64,000 nucleotides of DNA, from positions 15,301,152 through 15,365,151 of the forward strand of contig NC_058160.1 of NCBI RefSeq assembly GCF_020080835.1. The letters run 5' to 3'. A model generated the notes under the pieces. It did not search any database. It was not told the origin of the DNA and saw nothing but the letters and a program-made list of their open reading frames with translations. The DNA is from Cotesia glomerata (Eukaryota; Arthropoda; Insecta; Hymenoptera; Braconidae). This document shows, piece after piece, positions 33,937-45,126 of this stretch (within the stretch, counting starts at the first letter, position 1; each line of letters starts with the position of its first letter). The translations under genes were made by a program, and so were the position numbers.

Positions 33937-36396
33937 TCAAAAAATTTTTCTTAGCATATTTGGTCGTTTACATAGATAATTTCCCACTACAATTAGATGA
34001 AACATACTCTCTATCTGATTACAATCAATTAATAATGACGAATTATTTTTGGTAAAAGGAATAATATGCTGAACTTGCACCTGTTTTTTAGAATGAACAA
34101 AATACCTAGTATTGTCTATAATATATTCATCAACTATGAAATATATTAATCCGTCTTCAGTTTGAAAGAAAAGTTTTATCGAACCATAGGCTGTAACACT
34201 ATTTTTCAAGTTTATTTGTACAGTATGGCTATTAGTTTTGATCATCTTATAAATTTCAGAAGTATACTTTTCATTAAAGATTTCCGCTTGTGTGTAAATT
34301 TTGCAATTTTCCATTTCAAAACCATGATTTCTTATCAATCGATTATCATTAGCTGTAAGTATTGTACCATTTATATTTTTTCCAATTACTCGATGATTTA
34401 TTATGTTAACTGAAGACTCAGAACTTGTTTCAATAATTTTATTTTTGAGAAATTGTAATGTTTGAACTTCTTTTAGATGATTTGTTATTTCTTGTCCAAG
34501 ATGTTTTGTTCCACGAACGCAGTTAGCGATATATCCATTAAAACTTTCAAAGGAAAAAGCTGCTGTACCCCATAAAGGTCCCTAGCGCTTAACACACAAA
34601 ACAAGATGTGAAAGCTGGTGGAAATTGTATGTTAATTCTCGGTCTGTGTATAAAGTCTCAACTTCTTCTATGAATAATGACAATAAATATTGTGCTTCAT
34701 TAAGGTCTTCTGCTGTTATGGTTTTTTGAAGTAAAATAAAGAGACCCTTAACTAAGAACATCCAATGGTCGATATATTGAACTGGTAATTTATTCAATAG
34801 AGCAAGAAGAGAATAAAACAGAACCCAATTATAAAATTCAGAAGCTTTATAATGTTTAAATGACGACAATCTACGTGGCATTCTTCCAAAAAAGTATGGT
34901 GGTTGAATATTTAATAGAAATTCATCAATTTCATCGATTAAGTCTTTTCTTAATTTCCATGGGTTTTTCTTCTCAAGCCATAAACTTATAAATTGTCGAA
35001 CAACTCCTAGCAAAACAGAATGCATATACTCTGGAACAAAGCATGTTTCCATGTCAATCAAAGGCAGTCGTGAAAGGATAGAATTCCCTTTAATACCTTT
35101 TGATGTTTTTTTTTTATCACTATTCATAACTTTAAGTACTTGATGTTTTATCCTTTTTCTAGTTCTTAGTTTAGCTTCCTCAAATTTATAAATACGTATT
35201 CTTTTTTTTCCTGCAACAGCAAGACATTTTCTTGATTTTATTTCACATATATTGCATCCATAACGCCCATTGAAGTTTGAAATATTCTGCAGTTGAGCCC
35301 TTGCTGGCGCATCAGCTATTATCAAAGGAACTACAATTCGTGAAATAATTTTTTCACCCGTCTTTGGATGGGTCCATAGAATACCATCATTAAAACATTT
35401 TTTGAATTTTGTGATAAATGGTTCAAGAAATGTGTTCATCACTGGCTTACAATCTTTATCATACCAGAGGCCTACAGTCGTAAGATATAATTCTCGGAGG
35501 TATTCTGGAAGTTCTGCTATAAAAAACATTAGTGGCCAGCAATGACTAGTACTACTTTTAACTAAAGACAGACCATCTGTGTTCAACACTAATGTTAAAT
35601 CGTATTTTTGACGATTCACTCTAGAATTAACTCTTATGTATTCGGATCCATCGGTAATATCAGTAATGTTCCCATCGTATCTCAGATGCACTTGAATCAA
35701 TTTTTCAGCTAGATTTCGATGCTCGAACATGTATTTAATTTGATCGTGAACATCAATTTCGAAAAAAAAAGCTACATCTTCTTTCAACGCAAGACAAGAA
35801 GAGCAGTTCTCAATATCTGTGTTAAAGCCATTGTAACATAAGCATTTTTTACAGAAAAAATGTTTTATGACAGTTAATGGTGGTGCCAATTGATGAACAT
35901 AGCTAAATAATTGAAACACCGTTTTTGGCAATTGATTATCTTCTGGTAGTAGATTTTGTAGTAATTTTAATACATCGTTCAAACAAGCTTTAGTTAACTT
36001 ATGTCGAATATACAATTCTGGAACCATCAACACACTTTCGTCCGTTGTTCTTGTACTATTTTCATAGAGAGATTGAATTATTGAAGATCGTTCTTGATTG
36101 AATTCGCTATCTTGTTGATCGTCTTCAATATTTTCTTCATGGTTAACATCGAAATCATCATTGTTGTCATTAATATCATTATCACTATCATTAGTATCTT
36201 GATCACTATTATTTACATCAGAAAGATCATCAATCTCACCATCTGAACTGCTATCACTATTAGAAATATCAGTATCCTCACCATCTGAAGTCGAATTATC
36301 ATCTCTACTCTCTGCTATAGCGTCCGCAATCAAAATACTTGTTCCTGAAGTGCAACAATCATTATTGACATTCAAACTTGAATTCTGAGATATCAT
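33937..36396 (-). pseudogene. tnp2-type (CACTA/CMC-like) transposase, one UAG
   Basis: About 820 codons from ATG 36396. Features in order: a very acidic N-terminus (Asp/Asn/Ser), a Cys finger (FFCKKCLCYN ... CSSC), NTDGLSLVKSS with a candidate first Asp, IADAPARAQL followed by YGCNIC (second Asp plus CxxC), PEYMHSVLLGVVRQF, and RRLSSFKHYKASEFYNWV with a candidate Glu. The Tnp2 family shows this DDE layout with the Cys pair. The frame is open except for one TAG at 34582-34584. The related copy at 19.7 kb has Trp there (NWGPLW), so this is a TGG-to-TAG change. Downstream the frame runs to TAA at 33937. An exon 36668-36766 (ATG, GT donor) lies upstream but does not join in frame. Confidence 0.87.
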
Positions 36397-36667
36397 ATTT
36401 TTTTCCTATCTTTTTAATGTTCTTGCCGGTATCTGTAATAGAAATAAAAAACATAGATAGTTGCAATGAAGTAAAGTTATAATTTTTAAAAACTCAGAAA
36501 TTTTTATTTATAATATTTTTTTGGAACATTCAAATTTTTTAATTATAATCATATTATATTAATTGTATAAATTTTTTTTTTCATTTTAAGCTACAGATCA
36601 AAATTATTGTTTTCATAACAATAATTAGGAAATAGATTTATATAAATATAAGTATATGAATACATAC

Positions 36668-36766
36668 AGGAACAGTGTGATCTTCTTTCCACAACTTATA
36701 TTTTTTTGATTGAGGTAATGATGAATTGTCATCATTTTCTCGCAATCCTCTATTCGTGTTTGACAT
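36668..36766 (-). other. Possible upstream exon of the transposase
   Basis: Minus-strand ATG at 36766, 33 codons (MSNTNRGLRENDD..., Lys/Ser rich), ending at a GT donor (GTATGT). Joining to the ATTACAG acceptor near 36436 gives a TAG before the main ATG, so it is either a leader exon or a damaged first exon. Confidence 0.35.
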
Positions 36767-37801
36767 TTCTAGACCAACCTTGAATATAAATAAATTTTGT
36801 TTAGTTACCAGAATGAAATTATGATTATATGAATTTAAAGGACAACAAGTATCTTCTTAATTGTAAATGAATAAATTAATAATTACAAAAACTAAAATTG
36901 AAAAAATGTAGCTACAGATTAATTTTCCAAATCTACATTTTTTTATTTTAACTTATTTATATTTTATCAACTGTTGTTTTAATTATAATGATTATTTTAT
37001 GTGTATTAAAATCAGTCATATAAAATTTATGCAAATAAGCATATTCTATTAATAAATATACATATGATATAAATATATAATAAGTAACTGTGAATTATAT
37101 TTCTGATCTGTTATAGAAAGACCTTATATTCTTACCTTCAAGTTTGATATTTTTATTTTCTAAAACTAAATTATTAAATTTTATCTTTAATTAATATTTT
37201 TTAATTATTATAATTAATTTGTTAATAATAATTTAACAGAACTTTTCACCATAAAAATGTAACTTGCATGTGTTTATATTTATTGCAAATCTAGTTTGTT
37301 TACATCACATGAAAATTAAGTTAGCCGACATTTAAAAATTTTCAGAATTTTTTTTATTCAAAAAATGATTACAAAAAAATAAAAAAAAAATTTCACTTCT
37401 AAAAATCTTTGAAAACTGTAAATGGAATTTTTTAAAAATATTTTTTTTTCTAATTTAATTATTAAAAAAAAAATCAAAAAATTAAAAATGTCTGCTAACT
37501 TTAGTATTATGTACATCACATATATATCCATGTATACATACATCTATACACATATACATGTAAGTGTACAGATAATATACTGCATCTCAGTGTCAAGTAA
37601 AGATGGCTACCCTCATGTATATGCAATACACACTAGTATAAATCGTCACGTGTCACGTGATACATTCATTTCCAATTTCAATATGGACGCTGCACGACAA
37701 TAAATAGTATTTTTGCCGGCATCTATTACTATTTTTTTATACGCGTAGTTATTTTATAATTAAAGAAATTAAACAGTTTTATAAATTATTTATTTGTAAC
37801 G

Positions 37802-39819
37802 ATGTTCTTGGTTCAAAGTGACAATGATAACCGTGCTTACATAGTTGATTATGAAAACATTGAAAATGGTGGGAAGCATGAACACGAAATACTCAAGAAC
37901 GACATTGTAAAATTTACAATAAATAAAAAACAACATGATGGACAAGTTCTCGAGTTTTCAAGTAAGATATTTAATTAGTTTTTCTGGACTGTCTTATAAC
38001 TACTATCATTTGATTTTAATATCTTGGATATAATCAATCATAACCTTAATCATCATTCATAGATAATTTAATTGGCCAACATCTGAAAATTTTTATTTTT
38101 TCTTTAATAAATAAACAAATAACTATTCACGAAATGTTTTACAAAATTACATTATGGTTATTTTTTTAAATTTCTTAATGTAGAATTTTGAAAAATATTT
38201 TTTTTTCCATAAAGTTATTTTTAAAAATTGTTAGATGGCTAATTTCAATAATTATAAGAAATTCTTATTTTTGTTGAATTTTATTTTTTTATTTTATTTA
38301 TTTTTGAATTGAAATTAAAGTGAAATAATATATTCGTATGCATACGAAAATTAATATTTAATGTTTATAGATAATTCTCAATATTTGACAAACCAAAGGA
38401 GCAAATTCAATAAGATGATTGATGAAAAAAAAAAAAGCTCTCAGCTGAGATCACAACTAAACGAAAGCCTGTCCCTAAAAGGAGTTGGTCTCCAAATGAT
38501 TCACCTCCATCAAAAAAACCAAAAAAAGTAAGTTACCTTTGTTGCAAAAAAAAATTTAATTGTATTATCAATATAAACATTAATTTGAAAGCAAAACTGA
38601 ATGCACACTAACAAAAAATTAAAAAAACAAAAAGCAAAACTTTTTGAAATAATTTTTTCTACATTTATTGCTGTCAAAAAAAGTATAAAAATGATCAAAT
38701 TTCGACTAATTTTAGTGTCATAATAATTATAAAGTTAATTGCTTTTCTGATGTATAATTAATTTTCTAATCTCCAAAAAAAATAATTATTGCTTATTAAA
38801 AATTATTTATATTTTTATATAGCCATTAAAAATAACTAAAAATACCAAATCCAAAAAATTGAATGAAAGTTCAGAATCAAGCACGTCGTCAAACATATCT
38901 ATTGAAAGCAGTGACAATGAATTTTCTCATCAACGTGATCAAAAACCATCAGAAGAAATATAAAATATTAGTCCATCAAAAGATGACTTAAAAAAGCAGA
39001 TAGAATTGCTAAAAGCTCAGAAGAGAGAATCATTATCTGCAGAAAACCGTAATATTTGTACACTAACACCTCATAACCAAAATAATAAGTTATTGAACAA
39101 GAAAATGACTTCAGAAAAAAATGTTAATCAAGTGGTATCAACAGAAAAAAAAACTGATGAGGTAGAAGTAAAAGATAAAAATGATTCCGGTAAGCTCAAC
39201 GAGAGTCAAAATGTTAAGCAATTATTTTCTCCTAATTATGATGACGGAAAAGTACGTAATATACTATTCTACATGAGTATGAAATTAGAAGACAAAAAAA
39301 TTATTCAATTATAAATTAATAATTAAACATTACATTCATAAAAAAGTCTACACTGATTTTTTAAATTTCTTTATAGGCATTTTTAATTTTTCTACCTTTT
39401 TTATACTTAATTCGTTGTCATTTTATTTATAAAACTTAACTTATATCTTCTAAATTCATAATAAATGATCTATTAAAATGAATATTAAAAAATAAGCTTA
39501 CTTATGATAAATAATAACCATTAATTTAAAAATAATTTCATCTTATAGATGAAACATCTTGGAAATGATGTTTACTGCAGAGAAGTAATCTATAGTTCAG
39601 CGTTGGGAGCTTCGCACAAGGCAACGCACTTGGCAAGAAGGTTGCTAGAAGGTGTGTTTAAGCACGAAGCCTTGATGGGTTGTACTTTAACAGGGCAGGC
39701 CCCACGAGGTACAAGTAAAAAATTAATAGTTAAGCCATTAGATCAGCGTGCGAAGGATGCAATTGTTGGTGAGGGTTATTTTTTATTTATTAATTTCAAT
39801 AATTACATCTTTATAGTTG

Positions 39820-39851
<32 letters not shown>

Positions 39852-39985
39852 CAGACTTTTCAATGCGTATAGCTACTGAAAAAAACTGGCCAAGTCAAAA
39901 CCGTGGTACTATATTCAAAGAAATGAGTCAAAAATTAACCGAGTACAAACGTGATCACAATAAAAAAAATCCGACACAACAATAA
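37802..39985 (+). pseudogene. BEN-domain gene, five exons, degenerate
   Basis: Exons 37802-37960, 38371-38527, 38823-39251, 39549-39768 and 39855-39985, all with GT..AG introns. Exons 1-3 encode a charged, Lys/Ser-rich linker with a coiled stretch (DLKKQIELLKAQKRES). Exons 4-5 encode a BEN domain (ATHLARRLLEGVFKHEAL, then KPLDQRAKDAIVDFSMRIA). BEN domains bind DNA, often palindromes, and chromatin factors. Lesions: one base missing in A-rich runs in exon 1 and exon 2, judged from the exon phases and the protein-like alternative frame, and a TAA in exon 3 near 38959. The first two could be assembly slips. It is divergent to the transposase, inside the same terminal repeats. BEN genes also occur in polydnaviruses, but nothing else here points to one. 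Confidence 0.75.
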
Positions 39986-40383
39986 TGATGATAAACATTA
40001 ACAATATTTATTACGTTTATTTAATTTTATATATTTACGTGAGTTCTTAAGTTAATTTAGAAAAATGAACCAAAGGTTAACCAAATGTTACAGATAATAT
40101 TTAATATTTTTTAATAAAAGATTAGTGATACTAATAACAATTGATAGACATCAATATATTTGTAATTGGATAATAAGATAACTATTAATAAATTTCAAGT
40201 TCGTAAATAAATAAACCAAAGGTTAACTAAAATTTTATATAAGATTCTGATTTAAATTTGTATAATCATTAATTTTCATTTAAATATACTAATTTTTACA
40301 TTCACAACTTTAAATATAGGTGAAAATAAGAAGCATCTATTGTTTTAGATCCAGATAGAATAATTAAATCCAATCCGTTTGAA

Positions 40384-40584
40384 CATGAGCCTTCAGACCT
40401 GATCATGCATGAACAGGCATGGGCTTTCAGATCTGATCATGCATGAAAAATGACCATGCCTGCCCAGACCTGACCATGCCTGTCCAGGCCTGATCAGGCA
40501 TGGTCAGGCATGGTCATTTTTCATGTCTGATCAGGCCTGAAGACTCATGCCTGTTCATGCCTGATCAGGTCTGATCATTTTTTC
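40384..40584. repeat. Right subterminal array
   Basis: The same TGATCAGG, CAGGCCTG and CATGCCTG words as 33147-33805, shorter, with an internal dyad centred near 40490 (ATGACCATGCC against GGCATGGTCAT). Confidence 0.9.
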
Positions 40585-40589
40585 CCGGG

Positions 40590-40625
40590 ATGTCAGAACA
40601 CTCTGGGATCTTACTCTTATAGGTG
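40590..40625 (+). repeat. Dispersed repeat, right half
   Basis: ATGTCAGAACACTCTGGGAT continues the repeat broken at 33135. Confidence 0.8.
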
Positions 40626-43600
40626 TAACTTCAATATTAGACCTGTGGTGGTCAAAAATTAACTAATCAAAGTAGGTGAAATTTTAAATGTACGGCATCA
40701 AGTAACCTAATTGTATTATGTTGTCATAATTAGTTAAAATATCTACGAATATTGATCATCACAGATATAGTTCCAATGGAAAAAAGGATTTGAATAAAAG
40801 TTGTTTAGAATTTAATTTAAAAAAAAAAATGTCAATAATGATTTTTTGCGAGAAACAATAGCAAAACCGTGATTCCGAAATTAATATTTTCATACTTAGC
40901 AAAAATTTAAATCCGAGTAAAATATTAATTTTGAAATTACAGTGAAAATAAAAGTCCTATAAAAAATCAAGTTACATTTTTTATACGAAATTTTAAGTCC
41001 TAAAACTTTTATCAAAAAGATTTTTTTTATAAAACTAGTATTTTCGCTGTACTATTAAACTATTTACTTCAAAATAAAGGCAAAAATCTTCGTCTTAATG
41101 ACCATGAAGAAATATTTAATCGTTACTTTAGTTGAGATTTGAGTAAATTATCATGTGGAAGCCTTTTTGCTTCATTTTAAACGCATTTAAAATCTTTCAG
41201 GCAAAAAAAAAAGGAAAAATTTATAGTGTTAAGGTATTACCCTCGCAACATATAGTGCGAGTAAATTTGGGTATAGTTAAGGATATTTTTGTCTTTCTCA
41301 CTTGCTATTCCTTACTCACTTCTACTCATGGTTATTGCTTAATAATACAGTTATTTTTTAATAATATAGATAGTAAAAATCAATGAAGGTTTGAAAAAAA
41401 AACAAATAATAGCTGTTTTTTAATAGTAGTTTAGTTTTTAATGATAATATTAAAGAAAGTTTCTTAGTTATAATAAAATATACGAGTAAAATTTTCGGTA
41501 TCCCGTATATCACAGTGCATAACCTCCTCTAAATTCGAACTTTGAAATTAAATATCTCTGAAACTAGATAGTCAAAAAATTTCAATTTGCGTCAATCGAT
41601 GCAGAATTATATGAATATTAATCTGCCAAAATTTAAAAAAATTCTTAAGAAAACGCCTCTGGTGAGGGTAATACCTTAAATACTGAAAATTCATTCATTG
41701 AAATTGTAAAATGTATTCGAATCTTATGAATGAGTTCGTAATTGAAAATTTATTAGTTACTTTGGTAAGGTAAGCACTCAAATTTAGAGCCAATTTTTAA
41801 TTATTGCATGTCACTATATATGTTTAATTTTTTGTTTATTGAATAAATTTAGTTTCAAAACTATAGCATCAATCAAATAAATAAAGTCAATTAATTTTTC
41901 ATCAATTCAACTGTGAATTCAATTTACATGACATTAAAGTTAGCAGTCACCAGAGAATTTTTTTTAACAAAAAAATTTGTTCCAAAAAATTATTTTAAAA
42001 AATTGCATTAAAAATTTCTACATAGCAAATTTTAAAATTTTTAATTGATAACTAAATTATCAAAAAAACTTCGGACATTATAGTAAATCTTGGTGATTCT
42101 TGTAAAATTAACAACAATGTTGATAAGTCTAACTTTTAAATTCAATGAATATTTTCACAAATTAACGAATAATTATAGTTGTACTCACATGAGATATGAA
42201 ATAACTTTTCGGGATAGATAAGCCTTCTTCGGCAGGGAACGCAGTTATAAATTTTCTTAATTTTCTTTTGTTCCTCCTATAAACTGCGGTTCGAGTATAA
42301 CTTAATGATCTCTTCATTTTCGTTTAACTGTGTTAAAAAATTTCGAATTAGAAAACAAAACACAAATCCAGTCTTATAAAAAATTTTAGATCAACATTTG
42401 AGGTTACTTACTTGTGATTTACTTTAATTACATATAACTACGATTTATAGTTTATATATGTTGAGACACTACAAAATGTCCCGATGTTACCAGCCTGGCG
42501 AACTACCACCCAAAATTTTCGTTACCGACACTAGCTAAATTAATGTGTAGCCCCGTGACGTCATAAGACGACACGAGGAGGGAAAAATCAGCTACGAACC
42601 TTAAAACTTGAGCGATGATCGACACTTCGATCTATCCCCCGGTGTTAACCACCACGCAAAATATTTCTTAGTCATTTACTACTATTACCACTATTACTAC
42701 TATTCGGTGATTACTTACTAAAATCTCATTAAGTTCTAAAAGTTCATTATTTAATTTAATATTCTGTATTATTTTCTATAAAAATAATTATTTTCGCATC
42801 AGGTGATTACTCACCACGCTCACTGTTATTATTATGAACTTACTTATAATCGTAAATATAAGTGTTCTATTTTACGAATATTTAGTCAACCTACGTTACC
42901 GAAATATTATAAATCCTATTCTAAGTGTTTATTTGGTGAAATAAAGTTAAGTTTTCTTTTATAATCTTTGTCGCCAATCACGATTTATTATTGAGAATGC
43001 CAACATCTATTTAATACGTCTACAACTATTTCGGCCAATCTCGTCAATCAAAAGGGTCAATCAAGGACAAAGGGTCATCTTCGCAGTCAAATTTGTAAGT
43101 AATTAAAGCAAGTTAACTGGCACGCGCGAGAACTTTTGTCTAGACCTTTTCTATTAAACAAAATACCGACATTCATACGGAAGCGGAATATTCCAAAGAG
43201 CAGTGGATCCCAAAAACTTTTTATGAAACTTAGGCGACTATTCTCTTATCCGCGAGGTTTAGTGGGCTAAGGAATTAAATTTTTTAAGATTGAAAAATTT
43301 AGTGTTTCAATGTATACGAAAGTTAATAATTATCACGCAGTGATTTTTGAAGTTTCAGTTTTGAATTCATTAACAAATAACAATATTTATTCATTAATTT
43401 ATCACGTAAATAATAGTTATATCGTTTCCTTTGAGTTATTCAGGTCACAACCATAATCATAATAGTATTTCTATTATAATAATAATAATTGCACAGTCAC
43501 GCCACAGCTATGATTAGGAGGGAGAATTTTTTTATTTCATAACCTAAGTAGACAAACACGACCTGTTTTTATATATGAATGACTAAAAGTGAGACGATTA

Positions 43601-43850
43601 ATTACACGGTAAGTAATATAATTTTTAGTAATCAATTGATACTATTATGAAATGTCATTAAATCTAAGTTCATTCATTTAAAGAATAAAAAATCAGTAGC
43701 AAAATCAGTGTAAACTTCTGTCTATGACTGCTGCAATAAAATTTTCATTGAAACTTTTTTTTTATTTTTATATCTTGCAGTTACAGTAAATATTTAATAT
43801 TTTTTAATTTGTCTTAAAAATTTGGTTACAAATTATTTTAGGAATAAGAA
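40626..43850. other. AT-rich spacer without a supported gene
   Basis: Apart from the MITE at 41233-41675 I see no gene. A G+C-richer block near 42480-42660 and a GT donor after 43611 (CACG|GTAAGT) could be the promoter and 5' leader exon of the gene starting at 43851. Confidence 0.35.
41233..41675. mobile_element. TTAA-flanked MITE (piggyBac-like)
   Basis: Perfect 12-bp inverted ends GGTATTACCCTC, flanked on both sides by TTAA (41229-41232 and 41676-41679). 443 bp, non-coding; the small ORF across its left end is spurious. Confidence 0.85.
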
Positions 43851-44481
43851 ATGGATAAATTTTGTTTCCTTGCATCTGAGGATAGAACAAAAGGTTGGAT
43901 TGTGGAAACAAAAAATGTTTATACAGTCACTGAAGGCGATAAATCAACACCTATAACATTAGATGAAAGTTTCGATGCCAAAGTGTACGTAAGAAACGTC
44001 GGAGTTCCATTAAATAATCTTCTAGTAATTGGATCTGATGGTGAGTTTCGATTAAATTTACAAAGTTGACTATCTATTCTGTAAATAGTGGATAATTTGG
44101 CTAATTCTAAAATGTAATGAGTGAATGTTTGATCAAGTGATTATATTGTAACATTCACTTTCATTTCTTATGCTGGAAAATTTTTTTGGTAATTAAAAAT
44201 GAAAAAGTTGTCATAAAATTATGAATTCCAACCATGCATTTATTATTTTCGTCAGAAATATGATGGTAAAATAGTAAGTCATTGCATTTAATTTTCAACA
44301 ATTATTTTTAAAAAAAATTTTAGATGATCCTAAAGTGTTAAAAGAACGTCATGATGATGGAATTATACGCATCAGGACTATGAAATTTAACGATTATAGT
44401 CCTAGCATTCAATCTAAACAATCGTCAAAACCGATCCAACCAGCGTCCAAACCGCCGTTAACAACTGCAGCAGCTAAAAAG
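43851..44481 (+). CDS. Two 5' exons of an unrecognised gene
   Basis: Exons 43851-44040 and 44324-44481 with good GT..AG signals, preceded by an acceptor (TTTTAG) at 43841. About 116 residues: MDKFCFLASEDRTKGWIVET, an acidic-to-basic domain, then DDPKVLKERHDDGIIRIRTM and a Ser/Pro/Lys tail. It ends in phase 0 at GCTAAAAAG|GTATAT. The protein family is unknown to me. The next exon in phase is 62859-63704, beyond the gypsy complex, so both may belong to one gene with a very long intron. No internal stop. Confidence 0.55.
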
Positions 44482-44499
44482 GTATATTATATGGTATAA

Positions 44500-44545
<46 letters not shown>

Positions 44546-45126
44546 GTATATATATATATATATATGGGTGTGCCAAAATGTAACTTCCGTGAAGAACCTT
44601 TTAAAATTAGAATTCTGAGTTCGGCTTTTAAAAGCAGCTGTATTTAGGCATTTCCTAAGATATTTTGGGGTGAGACGATAAATTTGTTTTTATAGAATTT
44701 TTTAGCAGAATATTTAATTGGGCACTTCCGGCCAAATTTTGAATTTTCAGCGAAAGTGCCCAAACTAAGTTCCTGTTAAAAAATTCTATAAAAATCAAAT
44801 TTATCGTCTCACCCCAAAATATTTTAGGAAATGCCTAAACACAGTTGCTTTTAAAAGCGGAACTCAAAACTTAAGGGTAGTTAGATCCTTATAAACCTTA
44901 CAAAAGGTAAAATAACGCGCTGGATTTTTTTTTTGACTTTGAATTTCTGGCAGGGGACTGTTCTTAAAATGCCTGGGACAAATTTTGGTTTAATGAATTT
45001 AATGTTTTTTTACTTTCGTAATGAATTTTTTTTAGTAACTAATTACTATATTTCTAATAAAAAATGCCTGGGACAGCAAAAAAAATCCTTACAGAGAATC
45101 GGCCATATATATATATATATATATAT
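44482..45126. mobile_element. TA tract and foldback element starting GGGTGTGCCAAAA
   Basis: A (TA)n tract at 44500-44565 leads into GGGTGTGCCAAAA. A foldback at about 44613-44868 follows (GAGTTCGGCTTTTAAAAGC against GCTTTTAAAAGCGGAACTC), then a second TA tract at 45103-45126, which is the gypsy insertion point. The same GGGTGTGCCAAAA follows the TA tract at 61520. Confidence 0.65.

Larger units (their letters stand above)
33136..40589. mobile_element. tnp2-type DNA transposon with BEN-domain gene
   Basis: 7454 bp with perfect ends CCCGGGAAAAAATGATCAG (24 bases identical) on both sides. The flanking repeat is interrupted so that AT occurs on both sides (33134-33135 and 40590-40591). The intact repeat at 21.8 kb shows one AT at this point, so the duplication is 2 bp. 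Just inside each end lie arrays of TGATCAGGCCTG-like palindromic words. Two divergent genes fill the middle: transposase (minus) and BEN-domain gene (plus), with a ~1-1.4 kb AT-rich shared upstream region. Subterminal repeat arrays plus two genes recall plant CACTA/EnSpm elements, but the termini are not CACTA. The transposase has one nonsense codon and the BEN gene several lesions. Confidence 0.85.

Noticed and set aside
37802..39985. Polydnavirus BEN gene integrated in a wasp genome
   Set aside because: BEN genes occur in polydnaviruses, but this one lies inside the termini of a tnp2-type transposon and no circle junction or other viral gene is seen.
41153..41386. 77-residue ORF with a hydrophobic stretch
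   Set aside because: It crosses the left end of the TTAA MITE and has no family resemblance.
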